Of a DNA stretch of 64,000 bases, positions 13,244 through 25,406 are shown piece after piece. Made by a program: the position numbers and the translations under genes. The stretch's first letter is position 1; every line of letters starts with the position of its first letter. The DNA comes from Blasia pusilla. Lineage: Eukaryota > Marchantiophyta > Marchantiopsida > Blasiales. A model generated the notes under the pieces. It was not told the origin of the DNA and did no database searches. It worked only from the letters and a program-made list of their open reading frames with translations. The stretch spans positions 10,106,001 to 10,170,000 of the forward strand of contig CM114272.1 of the NCBI GenBank assembly GCA_050084515.1, in the 5' to 3' direction.

Positions 13244-15227
13244 ACCGGGACAGGAAGATCGGTGTACAATTTTGGATCAATTGGTTATCGTAGTAGTTTT
13301 CATATGGAGGAAGCCACAGTATCTGGTCTTTCACTGGATGAAAGGATGCTACCGGCCTGTCATAAGCAATTTTGGGTTTTAGACAGACGGTGGCGGGGTT
13401 CAACGGTTGCTGTAGGATATGTATTTTGAATTTAGGAGGCATATATCGGGTTTTTCCGGACATTGTGACTTCAATTTGGAGTGCTTACAACAGCCATTGT
13501 ACTGCGATAAATCAAAATGATATAAAGAATTACTTCTCGAAGACCTAGAGCAGTCGAATTTGTGGAATGAAGTAGTCGAGCATTGTCAGGAATCCAGTAG
13601 ATGTATAATCTTATGAATTGAACCATGCAGTGTAGAAAAACACTAGAAGTACACAGAAATAGACCTATACTACCTACACTGAAATCAGGTAAATGTAGGG
13701 ACTAAAACGCGTGACAGAATATGTTCGTTTGTTCGGCAAAACCTACTCTTCTGCGGGCGAACAGTCCTCGAGGGGAGGATCAACTAATCTTGCGCATCAG
13801 TATCGCAGTTTGTGAAATTACCATTGCAGAAAGTCATCGCTGCCATAGCTTCCATCGTCTACACTTGGAAGATATGAAGCAGTATTCTTAAACGATGTGA
13901 CAATATCTGAACCACCTACGCATTTGCTCCTAGTTTTACTAACATTATTAAAATAGTTGTGAATTGTGATGAACGGAGGCTCTATCGGCTCATGAAGGAA
14001 AACTCTCGAGGACGGGAGAGTTAGGTTGTAAGATAGCAGTTGAGTGAAATTTCTACCGTGCAATTATACTGAAGATCGACAGAAATAGTGATGGAGGAAA
14101 AAACTAAATCTGAAGTATGGAATGTTTCCAGAGATGTGCCAAAAAGAAAAAAGAGAACAGGGGAAATGAAAGTAACAATGTTATGCGAATGCGATATAAT
14201 TTCATGCTAATACGGTAAAGCTTTCTGCAAACAAGATTCCCTGCATCGTATCGGTAATACTAACGTGCGTTTTCGGCATATCGAGGGCATAACCCTGGAG
14301 AACGGCGTGGGGACCTGAATTAGACTGTCCACGTTAAAGCTCCCGCAATACTACACACAGCTCAGGGAATGCAGGTTGGAGAGCGTAGGGAAATCAAAGT
14401 GATAATCATGCGCTGTTTTTTGTGTAGTTCTTGTTTGTAGGTTGTGAGGCATTGTCGATATCGTATGCGAAGTTGTACAATGGGACTGCCCCTCATTGAA
14501 AGGAGAGATGAAATAGACCATAAGTACTTATTCCTCTCTTGATAGGTTCAGGTGTGATTGTCTGCATCAATCGGTAGTCGAAACTGATCCTTGCTGATTG
14601 CACTATAGTTGTAGATGCGAAGCATTGCACTCGCAAAAGTAAGCCCACACAGTCTAATTCCTCTCAAGTAGTCTACAGCTAAGGGTTATCGTGCATGCCA
14701 TGCCGGTCACCATTCTTGTATGTGGCAATTAGTTAATGTTACTGTCGATTATGTAGCCATAACACTTGTTGGAAGAGCATGTGTGTTCTTTGGAGCAATC
14801 TGGAAAAACTATTTAACATGTAGGATATAAAAAACTCCCATTAACTCAAGGTCTTTCTTGGCTACATTTAAAATTATGTATCAACGCCCTTCTAGCCCAG
14901 ACTCCTATGTCTCTACATGAACCAACACAACACGCGCATACAAGTTTGTCTCCAAAAAGACGTGGTTGCATACGAGGGCAGACAACAACACCGAATGTAG
15001 CGCCTGCCGATCTATCTAGGCATATATCACGGAACGAATATTACAAACTGAGATATCCAGAAGCTTGAAATGCTGTAATAATGAGGGCAACATTTGTTAC
15101 ATGTTACAAATCCCGAGTGTCAAAACTTCCCTCCAATTCACAGTGATCTAAATCAGCTCGAATGCAACCTTCCCAATTCTGTCTAAATATATTCTAACAA
15201 CAGCTGCGGTCGTTAAAATTTGTGTGA
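13244..15227. other. Convergent intergenic region: EF-1alpha and FABZ 3' ends
   Basis: The first few hundred bases are T-rich and fit the EF-1alpha 3' UTR, with an AATAAA-like GATAAATC near 13,506. The remainder holds no coding frame I can support. The FABZ 3' UTR (minus strand) should occupy the right end. Confidence 0.5.
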
Positions 15228-17481
15228 CTACTCCTCGCTCCCAAGAGCCATAAGGAATTCGCCCTCACAAACCACTTCGCCACCTACATACGCTTTACCT
15301 TCCATTTTGGCAATTCCAAATCGCTTTTGCAGCTTTATCAGATTCATGCGCATCACTAGTGTATCTCCAGCGATGACAGGCTTCCTGAACCGAACCTTGT
15401 CCACTCCAGCAAAAAAGAAGCTCTCCTTGGAGCCCCCAACATCAGGCTGCAACATCACAATACCACCCACTTGCGCCATGGCCTGCACCAGAAGCAGACC
15501 ATATCAGAGACCAAGTCTCACAGAGGGCACTCCATCCCAACATTTGTGGACGAATACCATAAACATTTCAGCTCACCACCACTGAAACCCAATGTAAAAC
15601 GATGACAAGGTGTGTCTAGGTCTGCCACTAAACGAGGTCCGCACTCTCGTATTTGCCGTACACAGGGTGAGGAAGTCTTGCCGTTACCTCAGGTTGGTGA
15701 ACTGTGTCTGAATATCCACCCCGCAAGAATTGCCAATAGACAAACTTCGCATGAGGTTTCCTACTTGGTGCGTGCTCATTCCAAAAGAAATTCAAGTTGC
15801 ACGAACACACAAGAACGAACTACATATGAAAAGGATAAGGGGAGAGAGCCCCAAGAGATGGATGACTAACATGTTCCTGCCTTGAACACTGGACAAGAAA
15901 TCTGAGGTAGTTCACACGAAACGACGTCGCCAATCTCTTAGTTACTAGTATCATCTTCCAAAAAAGGTTTTTCTTGCAGTCTAGTTCTTGTCTGTTTGAG
16001 GTGAGAGGCTCTAGTAAGGTCATGAGGTCCCATACGCAGAGAACTCTTCCTTTTCAGACGTCCACTGGTGCCTCCTCACACGTTTCCAGACTAGGACCAC
16101 ACAACCAGTAGTCCACTTTGCTAGAGGTGTGATCCATGTGACTTGGAAAATCAGGTTATCTACGCAAGGCAGAAATACGAATGGCCTGTCTTGATGAGAG
16201 TAAGACGCTCCCCCTGACTATCGTTCACTAAGATTGACTGGCAACGACGATTTCTAGTTACAAACTCGGGGAATGAGAGGCAGAAACGAATGACACTTAC
16301 TTCGACCATGAGGACACCGGGCATGATCGGCCTTTCGGGGAAGTGCCCCGGGAAGAAGTTATCATTGATTGTAACGTTCTTGATGGCGACAGCTGAAACT
16401 CCAGGGTTGTACTCGATCACTCTGTCAACTAGTAGAAAAGGAAATCTGCAGTGCACAAGACTCCTTTTCAATGCTGTGAATTCCGCTTCACTGGGGACTG
16501 CTCAAACCTACGAATCTCATGGTTTACAACATCACACGAATGAAAAATCTCCAACGGAAAATTGATCTGCATTCTTTACTCTCCCGACAGTCCGGGGTCA
16601 GCTGGCGACATTGTCACTCTTCAGAGCACAATCGCATGAAGTACCGGGTGAGGGTATACCTGTGTGGCAAAATGTTGCGAATGGCATTGATGTCGAGGAC
16701 CGAAGGAAATGCTGGGTATCCTGCCTAGATGCAAACCACAGCCCATAAGGTTCTTCTTGCCCATTGCAGCAGGCGGTCAGTCATCTGCAATTCTCTTGTG
16801 AGAAGTAAGGAAGAAAACTGAGACCCTAATTACATGTCAAAAGGACCATGTAATGCAGGTTTCGCTGGACACCTATGACTACGTGCTGATCCCACAATAG
16901 GCGGTCAGTCATCTGCCTCTGATTCGGCTCCCCAAGCAGCGATAAGTCAGTTTACCTCTACTTCGCATCGAAACAGAATGAGCCTGCGCACACCGAGTCT
17001 GGTATGAACTATGGAAAAGTCATCGTCTATTGGCCATGTCAGCTCGTTTACGTCCAGATACACATGAAAATCGCTGTGCCTTACAAACGTCTGTACTCTA
17101 CATCCGTTTCTCGTCATCCACGATCAAGTGTGAATCACTCGAGGCCCACGTGCATGGATGCGGGAGACAAAATGAAGATCGGAAGCACTCACGCTTTTCA
17201 ATTGGAAGTTCGTCGCTCTCAGCGGCTTCTCCCGCAGTCTCCTGCACGGCCAAAGTTCCATCCGCCGCCGAGCAACTCACCTGCAGCCTCCTCTGCCTCG
17301 CAGAAACGGATCGTCTCGCAGCAGATTTCTCAGCACTAACCACAGCCTTTCCCGAGAGCGCGGCATTGGCAGAGAAGGCGACAGAGCAGCGCCCTTCAGC
17401 GGACGAAGGCGCGCAAGAAGAAGAAGAGGCCGCGCTGAAGAACCTGGCATCGCACACAGCAGACGACGCCAACGCCGCCAT
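15228..17481 (-). CDS. FABZ: Plastid 3-hydroxyacyl-ACP dehydratase FabZ
   Basis: Removes water from 3-hydroxyacyl-ACP to give trans-2-enoyl-ACP in the plastid type II fatty-acid synthase. Four exons join in phase on the minus strand: 17,481-17,193; 16,720-16,660; 16,445-16,301; 15,482-15,228. All introns are GT-AG. The product is 249 aa. Residues 1-80 or so are Ala/Ser-rich with Arg and few acids, typical of a chloroplast transit peptide. The hot-dog fold follows: [20 protein letters not shown], then FPFLLVDR and [18 protein letters not shown]. The catalytic pair is His151 (FPGH) and Glu165 (MVE), 14 residues apart as in E. coli FabZ (His54/Glu68). Glu165 is the last residue of exon 3. I chose the ATG at 17,481 (MAALASS) over one 33 codons upstream because it starts a standard transit peptide. 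The N-terminal extension is somewhat longer than in Arabidopsis. Confidence 0.93.
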
Positions 17482-17963
17482 GACTGACTGCTCTACGCTC
17501 CCCGGATTTTCACGCAAACTCACGCACTCGATCGCATTCAAATGCGCTCGGTCACTGCGCTTCGGGACCTCCTCTCTCACCCATCCACCGCTTCGCTCGT
17601 CCCCAATCCGCGGGGCCCCGCATTCATCGAACCGACAGCGAACCGGCGATACTTGCGAGCCCTACTGACGACGACGAACGGAACGAGGCGTGCTGTGCTG
17701 TGCTGGGCTGGGCTGGGCGTTCCGTCCGTCAACACCGAGACAGCCCATACAGCGGCCCAAGTACGGTCAGCGTGCTATACGGACGCGGCGGATTCTACTT
17801 GCGGGATTACGCACACATTCGCGATCCCGTTCAGCTTCTGGGGTGGGTGCTGGGTGGGGGCAGGGTACACGTTGCTACGGGAATCTTACGGGAAATATTC
17901 TATAAAATTTACGGTGTCTTAGGACCCGGTCCTTAGGTGCTCACGTCAAGAGATTCCACATAT
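17482..17963 (-). promoter_or_regulatory. FABZ 5' leader and promoter region
   Basis: GC-rich DNA upstream of the FABZ start. On the minus strand a TTTTATAGAA-like AT element lies near 17,905 and could serve as the TATA box. Open stretches on the plus strand here are GC-driven. A short inverted repeat (AGGACCCGGTCCTTA) lies at about 17,920. Confidence 0.35.
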
Positions 17964-17965
17964 TA

Positions 17966-18264
17966 GGGGGTGTCATTTTGCTGGCTATCCGGAATCGCCC
18001 GGATTTGGGGGGTCGGCCCGGGCCGTCCGGCTGCTTTCGGAAGAGGAGGTTGCAGATGCTTTAAAGCATCCCGTTTTAAACCTATCCTTCATCTAAGACA
18101 ACCTTAATTCCATGGACGTACCCGCCCGGGAAGACACTCCCCGTGAGCGGCAAAGCGGGGTAGTTCGAGAGCTACATGTTTGGGATCCGGCCAGTCCCCA
18201 TATAGAGAGGTCCGGGAAAATCTAAAACTCCGGATAGCCGGTAAAATGACCGCCGCCCCCCCCC
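17966..18264. mobile_element. MITE-like element with TIRs and TA target duplication
   Basis: A 299-bp unit bounded by TA on both sides (17,964-17,965 and 18,265-18,266). The left end GGGGGTGTCATTTTGCTGG and the inverted right end share GGGGG...GTCATTTT and GGCTATCCGG, giving imperfect terminal inverted repeats of about 27-35 bp. The right end has an expanded G/C homopolymer. The interior is GC-rich with a TGCTTTAAAGCA palindrome near 18,055-18,068 and no coding capacity. The TA duplication suggests mobilisation by a Tc1/mariner-type transposase, but the superfamily is not certain. Confidence 0.65.
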
Positions 18265-18266
18265 TA

Positions 18267-18997
18267 TTGTCCCATATGGTTTCTAATGGCCCAAGATTCA
18301 GGATGTTAGTGACTTTGCATACAATGGTGACTTGCGCCGTAGAAAAGCAAGGCGCAAGTCGTTGCGTCGACGTTGTTACTTATGATTCTCTAGAACCTAG
18401 TAAGGTATGAAGGAAGGCATGGAGCAAGAAACCAGTCACCCTTGATTATTTGTGGAGCAAGAAACAAGTAAGCCATGACAGATATGGGGCCTAGTTATTG
18501 CGACTTGGGGCCAGGCACACTGTTATCCCATGGGACTTACTCCTTAAAGGTGCGCGACGTAAGGGTTGTGATGCCCCCTAACCCCTTGGTTGTAAAATCT
18601 AGGTGGTCTACTCTTTTGTCAAAGGTGTCATTTTTTCAAGGTGCGGAACTTGTCACTCATGTCTCTTAGTTTACACGACAATGTGAATTAAATAGTCGGG
18701 AGTCTAAAGGGATGTCTAGAATAGAACATGATGTAAATTGGTAAGCGTCTACCTCCTTCAACACCCTAAAGTGCAATAGCAAATATGAACATGGACATCT
18801 GAGACTACGTGGCATAATTTGAGACGCCCTAATAGGGCCCATCACTTGGGACCCCATGGGAATCCGGAGACTTCACCTATGGGAAATATATTCCCCGATA
18901 TTGGCATGCTATTGAGGTGTATGTCTACTCCTGTCCTAACAAGATGTCTCATGCACCTCCGTGGACGAGTAGTCGTAGAGCATAATAGGCAAAAATT
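18267..18997. other. Intergenic DNA, nothing identified
   Basis: No coding frame or repeat could be supported. Confidence 0.4.
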
Positions 18998-19506
18998 TCA
19001 AACCAAACTCATTCTCATGATGAGAGGATGGGTTACTCATAAGGCAAGGAGTATCATAACTCTGCCGTCTCATGCCCAAGAGGTTCAACAAAGAGAGAAT
19101 GAGCTTTCCAAGCTCATTCTCCTTGAGGTATATCCTCTCACCCTAAGTCCTCTCCTTGGTCCTTTTCAAAGTCCTCCCCGAAGTCCTTTTCAAAAATATT
19201 CTTCTAAGTCCTCTCTTGGAGACTTGCACACCAAGATCATCACTTAACCCCAAAGTCCTCCAACAATAGGTCTAGATCCACTTTCCATAAATAGAAAGTC
19301 AAAACTTCCATAATTGGAAACTTGATGAGAGTAGGAAGTTCTTCATATGACCTCCAAATGGATCCACATAAAGAGAAACCTATTCTAGCACGTTGCTTTA
19401 CTTCCCAATAGATCATCCATGACCTACTTGACTCAACCTTTGATCTCTACCAAAACATCACATGGAAAGTCGTCATTCCACTATAAAAGACATGAAAGAC
19501 GTGATT
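18998..19506 (-). repeat. Gypsy-family LTR remnant
   Basis: On the minus strand it begins near 19,506 with AATCACGTCTTTCATG (family start TGTCACGTCTTTT). It runs through the CCTCTTGGGCATGAGACGGC and ACTCTCCTCAT-like blocks to 18,998. Divergence from the 39.8-kb copy is high. No internal region is attached, so it may be a solo LTR. Confidence 0.55.
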
Positions 19507-22130
19507 GAGTGGGGAATATGAATAAGAAATCAGTAGTGTACATCAATTCATAGCAAAGGGACCAGTAATTATGTCATCCAAAAATTCATTTTTTTCTTGA
19601 TTCATACTATTAAAATTTTTTGTAAGAAGAAAAACTCTTCAAAGATATTGTAGTTCCTTGCCTTTGATGGCTCGTCATAGTATATGCAAGAGTAAATGGA
19701 AAGGTTATATATATATATATAAAGTATTTCTCGTTAAAACCATACCTCAAAGTTGCAAAATTTGATCTAGTTACATTGATGTACTCACCAAAATAATTCA
19801 TTCTCATAGATATAGATGTTAATATATCATCCTTCTGTTTAACATCAATGAGTGTGCCACCGGATCCATTGGCATAATGAGTTTTAGATTAATGTTGGAA
19901 GTCAAATGTTTTTTGCAATTGATAACAATAAATGATGGAAGTTATTGTCTTTTAACCAACTTGTGAACTAAAAAGTAGGTGGATTATTTGATAAAACATT
20001 CACGGGAAATATAGGTATATTACCCAAGACCTTATTAACGTAATAACATTAGATACATCAACATTTCAATGATAAGAATAGTGGTTTTTGAAAATCGATA
20101 ATGTTCCTTAGGTCTTCCTTATGAGCCTCCAGGTGGTGTGATATGTGTGATATCTTCTAATAAACAAAATAGGTTTCTTTGCATCAAAAGCATGATTCCA
20201 TTCCATACAATAGTATCTTCTTGAGTAAAGTTTATTGCATCATTCTCTACTACGGAACAATCCTGAAGGGATGTCAATATGTGAAGTGGAGTAGGTAGCT
20301 CAAATCTAATTGATTTAAGTATAATCTTATAAACAATTTATTGCTATGTGTAGCTCATATGTACTTGCACTTTGAAGGAAAGGTAAAGATGAAAAATAAC
20401 ACACATGCCAAAAACATCGAGATTTGTGACCACAATAGAGGGTGGTTAAAGAAGATCTCCTACAAGATTTACTAATTTCTTGTTGAAAGGGCTTAGATCA
20501 TAATATTGAGTAGTCTCATTCAATCTCATAACTATAATCTACTATACATCAAACGTGGAGAAAGCATAAAGTACTCATCTTTAATAACAATATTTGAGAT
20601 TTGATTGTTTGAGTCAAATGTAGTTATTTGAGGTGACATACCTAGGAGGTATTTCACCATGAATTGAAATGGAGAATGCAGAGTATATTGAAGATTGAGT
20701 TACAATCGAGCTCATGAGACACCTGAACTCCTACATTTGGTACCCACACGAAATAGGGAAGCTCAATCTTGGTTAGTCAGTTAAGCACGTTTATCTTAAC
20801 TAGGGTTAGTTAATCACAATTAGTCTAACTTGAGACTATGGTTAAGATTAGGTTTAGGGTTGCTTGTACATATCCTATATAATTAAGAAGGGGACCAGCC
20901 TCCACTTATTCTCTCATTCCAAAATTTCGTTCTCCATGGTGTTGTATGAGTGTGAGAGCCGTTTTCCACCAATTATGCTTCTTTAGCAGTTTTCTACAAA
21001 ATATATTATTACAACTTTAGGACAAAGTCACAATGAGCAAGGGAAACATCATTACTAGAGATTTAGACTTCCATCTCAATCCATCACTATTTGCAAGTCA
21101 ATTTTCCCCCCGAGAGTGACTACTTTGCGATTCCATTGCAATAGTTAATTTGTGAGTACACTCCAACGCCACTCTACTGTGGCCCCACATAGCTTTTTGA
21201 GTCATATTTGGTTTGCGAGTCTAGACATCCATTGCATCGTTACGACCATAATCATTGGCAATGAACCCACAAATGTGATTCTGAGTGAGACTCACAAGTA
21301 GCGGCTTCTTGGACTCTTACTTTGTAACTATAGGACCTCACATTGGAGTCACATGAGAATCAAAACTTGCAGGTGTTGAAACTTGCAAGTAATGACTTAT
21401 GAGTCCCGAATTCAAAATCTTTCTCGGATTTCTTTTCGGAATTTGAAGGATATCTAGATGAGTGAGGTTCATAGTATTAAATTATTTTCCCCCAAAATGA
21501 TTCATTCTAAACTACAAAAATGAAGAAGAAGGAAAAATTTAAGTCATTCCTAAGAAGAAAATCGGAAGGAGTTTAATCCCCCCTGAAAAATCTTTTTATA
21601 GACCTAGAAACAAGCCCAAATTGATTAAAAAAGGAGCCAAAAAAACTTTGAAAGTGCATAAAACCGCAAGTTCTTTGTGAGTCCAAAAGCACTACCTTAC
21701 AAGTGAAAAAAATCACTACTTGGAGTCCCTCTTTTATGAATATTTTGTGATGTTTTTACGAGTACGTGGTGGGTCAATTTTTGCAACTACCTAGACTTGT
21801 AATCATTTGGAGATGACTCGAAAATTTGTGTGTCATTTACAAGTACCACGCAAGAGTTTTGCAATTGACTTGCAAGTGTAGGAAGATGGAACTTTGGAGC
21901 CGCTTTGCATTTTTTAATTATGAGTGCAACACTTGAGATTTTTCGAGTTAAGTGTAGTTGTCTAATGACTATATTACGATTCCCATGACTCGCAAACTTG
22001 CTCCAAATATAATAGTTCAAAATTCTATATCTTTTATAATTACACATAAATGCTACAAGAAAGTATTTATGTAATCATGTGTGTGTCTTTTAGAACTATT
22101 AACTATGAATTTCTATCCTTAAGAGCTAAA
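19507..22130. other. AT-rich intergenic DNA
   Basis: No gene found. Short (TA)n at about 19,707-19,721. Open stretches are short and unrelated to known families. Confidence 0.45.
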
Positions 22131-22565
22131 TACAATGTAAACTTCTCTTCATTCTACAATGAAACATCATCTTTTGCAAAGTCTATATTATACTTAAGAT
22201 CATTATATGTTGGTGAGGGTTGAGAATTGTACATAATATTAGATTCATCCATATAAGATAAGTTATGTGTATATGTGTAACTTTTTATGTCATCTTTATT
22301 GTATAAACTTTATTCCATAATTTTTTAACAAAATATGCATTAGTAAGGTCATGAATGTTATTGATATGTTTGAAACATATCACCATGATCTTGGTTGATG
22401 TGGTCCATCAAGTTGACTCAGTGAATCATCATTGTACAATGTAAATTTCTCTTCATTCTACAATGTAAATTTCAATTAAACTCAAAGATGATGGTGGTCC
22501 AACAAGATAATATACTTTGCAAAAGATGATGTTTCATTGTAGAATGAAGAGAAATTTACATTGTA
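22131..22565. repeat. 435-bp inverted-repeat unit with 51-bp arms
   Basis: The arm at 22,131-22,181 and the arm at 22,515-22,565 are reverse complements with one mismatch in 51 bp (the left arm starts TACAATGTAAACTTCTC). A third partial copy of the arm lies at about 22,434-22,465. The interior is AT-rich and non-coding. It could be a foldback or MITE-type element; no clear target duplication is visible. Confidence 0.75.
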
Positions 22566-23018
22566 TTATATTGTGACAAGTTGACAATATGAAGTTGATG
22601 TGGTCTAACAAGATAATATAGAAAAATTCATTCCATTGATGAATTGGATGGAACTATATGAACTTGACCAACTTACTAGGCATGCATACGAAGTTACCTT
22701 GTGAATCAAGGCCAATAATGATGACGTCACATGCCTACACGTGCCTAGAAGAATGGTAGATGACCAAGAATCAAGCTAATTTGTGGGAATCACATAATTA
22801 TTGCATATGTATAGCGTGCTCTTAGTCAAGGATTCTCTAATGCTATGGGGCTAATATCAGAGGCCACCACTCAAAATTAGAATTCCTCTTCAGGCACCAC
22901 ATATATCTTGTCAAATATGAAGGGACAGGTAGGTACAAAATATGGGAAACTTCTTGCCATAAGAAATGAGCATGTGGAAGTTAGGGCCCAAATGGCTTAA
23001 ATAATGAAATATTAGACG
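22566..23018. other. Left flank of the gypsy insertion
   Basis: AT-rich, non-coding. It ends in AGACG immediately before the LTR start. Confidence 0.4.
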
Positions 23019-23532
23019 TGTCACGTCTTTTAAGATAGATCGGTGAGATCTAGTAGAGCGCCTTCGTGAGTAGTGGAGGACAAGCTCAATAGGTTGAGGA
23101 TGACTTGCTAAGGCCTTGGGAAACCTGAGAGAGTAGATTTCCCCTTCATTTCGGCTCATTTGGAGCCATATTTTAGAACTTACTATTTTAGGTAAGTACC
23201 ATTTTGAGTGTATGATCTACTTTCTATTTTTTAAGTGGCCCTTGACCTCCTACATCAGGTCAAGAGCCAAGGAGGTGACTTGGGAGCATAGGTAACCATG
23301 GAGAGAACTTGTGAGAGGGGAGGGGTATACCTCAATGAGAGAGACCTTGAGAGCTCATTCTCTCTTTGTAGAACCTCATGGCATGAGGCGGCGGAGCTAT
23401 GGTCTTGCTTGCCTTGTGTGTAGCCCAAGCCTTTCATTAGGAGAGTGGGTTTGGTTTGACATTGAGAGAGACATGTGAGAGTGCACACATGTGAGAACTA
23501 TGGTGTTGTGAGAGAGATTGGATCTTATTTTA
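23019..23532 (+). repeat. 5' LTR (partial) of the DNMT-carrying element
   Basis: Begins TGTCACGTCTTTTAAG and follows the copies at 29.9 and 39.8 kb closely up to GGATCTTATTTTA. There it passes into the leader (CAAAGAGAGAATGAG) instead of the terminal module TTGGAGATATTTTGG...ATGACA found at the other two. Identity with the 29.9-kb copy is near complete over about 23,340-23,588. Confidence 0.7.
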
Positions 23533-25156
23533 CAAAGAGAGAATGAGTGAGTGAGAGAGCTTCATGGGGGAGCTCGCGGGTTGCTCGATGTTTGGTGCAG
23601 GTTGGGGGACCGTGTTCCCCGCTTCATGGCTCATGGGAGTGCTCACCGGAGAGCCGTGCGAGTTTGTTGTTTTGCTTTGCTGATTTTTTGTACTGGAGAG
23701 TGGCATGTGGAAGCGCTGCCCAATTTTTGATAGGAATTGATTATGGGGGCGGATTACTCCATGCCGGTGCTCTCGAGAGCACCATATAGCTTGCTGATTT
23801 TTGTTCTCATAGGTTTTAGGTTTTCGTTGGGAGAAATCAGCGCGGAAGCGCTGCCAAATTTTGTGTAGGAGAAAGAGACGTTAGGCTTTACAACAGTCCC
23901 TGTCAGTTTTTTTGGAATTTTTTATTCAAAATATTTTTTTAAAATCGTCGTAGATTGGGAAGTTGTGCACACTATGCAACAAACGGTGTGCAATTTGGAG
24001 TTACGAGCAAAAAGTTATGATCAATCTTGAAAAACTGCCATTGCTAGGCAATTTTTAGGGTTAAATTGTTCAAACCCTAAACTAGCCGCCGCGCCGTCAT
24101 AGTCATAGTCAACGGTCAACCATTACCATCAACGGTCCACGGTCCATGGTTGATCGTCGGTCGTTGCCGCTGCCTAGCGTTGCTTAGAGCCGCGTTCGGC
24201 CGTTGTTCATCCTTTGGTTGCCATTTCCGCCATTACGGAGTGGAGGGTCTTCCACCACCATCGTTGATTCTCTGACTTGCGTTGCCACCACGCACTTTGG
24301 TTTGGCTGCCACCATCATCGCAGTTTCATCATGAACCCGTGATGGCAGGTGACCTCGGGTTATGGTGTTTGAGTTTTCATTTCATGTTGCTATGTTGTGA
24401 TTGGTAGCCGCTCGACGACGATCGAGTACCGTGCCGTGACGCCTATAGCCGCAACGCGTCGCTGATTTCCGCGCCATGCCGCTTGTGGCCGCACCGCACC
24501 ATCTTGATTGCGGAGCCGCTCCTTCACTAAGGAGCAGAGCGTGTGAATTGTTGATTGAGGAGGGTATACCTCCGAGTGCCGCACCCCATTCCCGAGTGTC
24601 GTGTCGTGGCGCTAGTGCCGCACCGGACCGTTGAACCTGCACCGTATATCGAGGAGGTTTGAGCAACATCATTACGAGAGGAGTACGACTTTATGATTGG
24701 AGGAGTTATCTTCACGACCGATTTGGGGTCGAGATTTGCAGTTGCCGAGGAGCGACATCGACATTATTGCCAAGTTACCCATTCTGGTCTCTTACCCTGC
24801 ACGTGTGAGGGATTTTCGAGTATTGGGAAGTTATTTGGGATATTGGGTTTTGTGTTGATGCTGAGAGCATCGATGATGTATGGGTTTAGGGGACATATAA
24901 TTGTGTGCGATGTCGAGAGTTGAGGATGGTTTATCGATGAGACGATAGATCAGTTGATTTGCCGCACAACACACATCTCAATGAGAGAGTGTAGATTGAG
25001 TGCCGCATGTTTAGTTTGAGTGATTGAGGGATTACTCGCGAGATTGGGAGTGATCGTGTGAGAGGGGCACGAGGGCCATCATGGCATCCTTTCGGGATTT
25101 TGAGAGGAGAGGTAGTGGACTTGAGAGTAGCTCTAGAGGGTTTACAATATGTCCTT
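23533..25156 (+). other. Leader region of the gypsy element
   Basis: About 1.6 kb between LTR and gag. The part at 23,600-23,900 is homologous to 40,600-40,930, which follows another LTR copy, so it is a conserved internal leader of the family. The section at 24,060-24,700 is richer in CG, with imperfect repeats of GCCGCACC and CGGTC type. No coding sequence identified; a possible Gag start (MASFRDFERRGSGLESSSRG) lies at 25,080. Confidence 0.5.
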
Positions 25157-25380
25157 CAGTAGATGAAATGCTCTCTCCTACTCATCCCCCCAATGCCACT
25201 CATGATTCACATTAATCCGCAAGGTTAGTGCCTTTGCAATCAAACTAAACCCTTGGTGTAATGTCCATAGAGAGTTTCCAATCCCATGAATGCGCAAACT
25301 CCACTTACATCTACAGGGCCTGGAATGCGTAAGATGATATCTATCTTCCTTGTGGTGCGAGGTTTCGAGGGTCTCCATGT
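25157..25380 (-). pseudogene. Inverted pol (RT/RNase H) fragment inside the leader/gag
   Basis: Read on the minus strand this encodes GFSLIAKALTLRINVNHEW and HWGDE. It aligns with the RT-RNase H junction of the minus-strand pol remnant at about 63,755-63,940 (GFSLIAKPLTLLTKVDHKW, HLGDE). It is therefore a roughly 200-bp piece of pol in the wrong orientation at the 5' end of gag in a plus-strand element. Confidence 0.75.
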
Positions 25381-25406
25381 GAGAGACCACGTTGATCTCC
25401 TTCTGT

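Noticed and set aside
17479-17580. Upstream FABZ start at 17,580
   Set aside because: The added 33 residues are charged and lack transit-peptide character; the ATG at 17,481 begins a typical plastid signal.
17030-17668. 212-aa plus-strand open frame
   Set aside because: It lies opposite FABZ exon 1 and its leader. The minus strand has the transit peptide, splice sites and homology; the plus frame is a GC-driven shadow.
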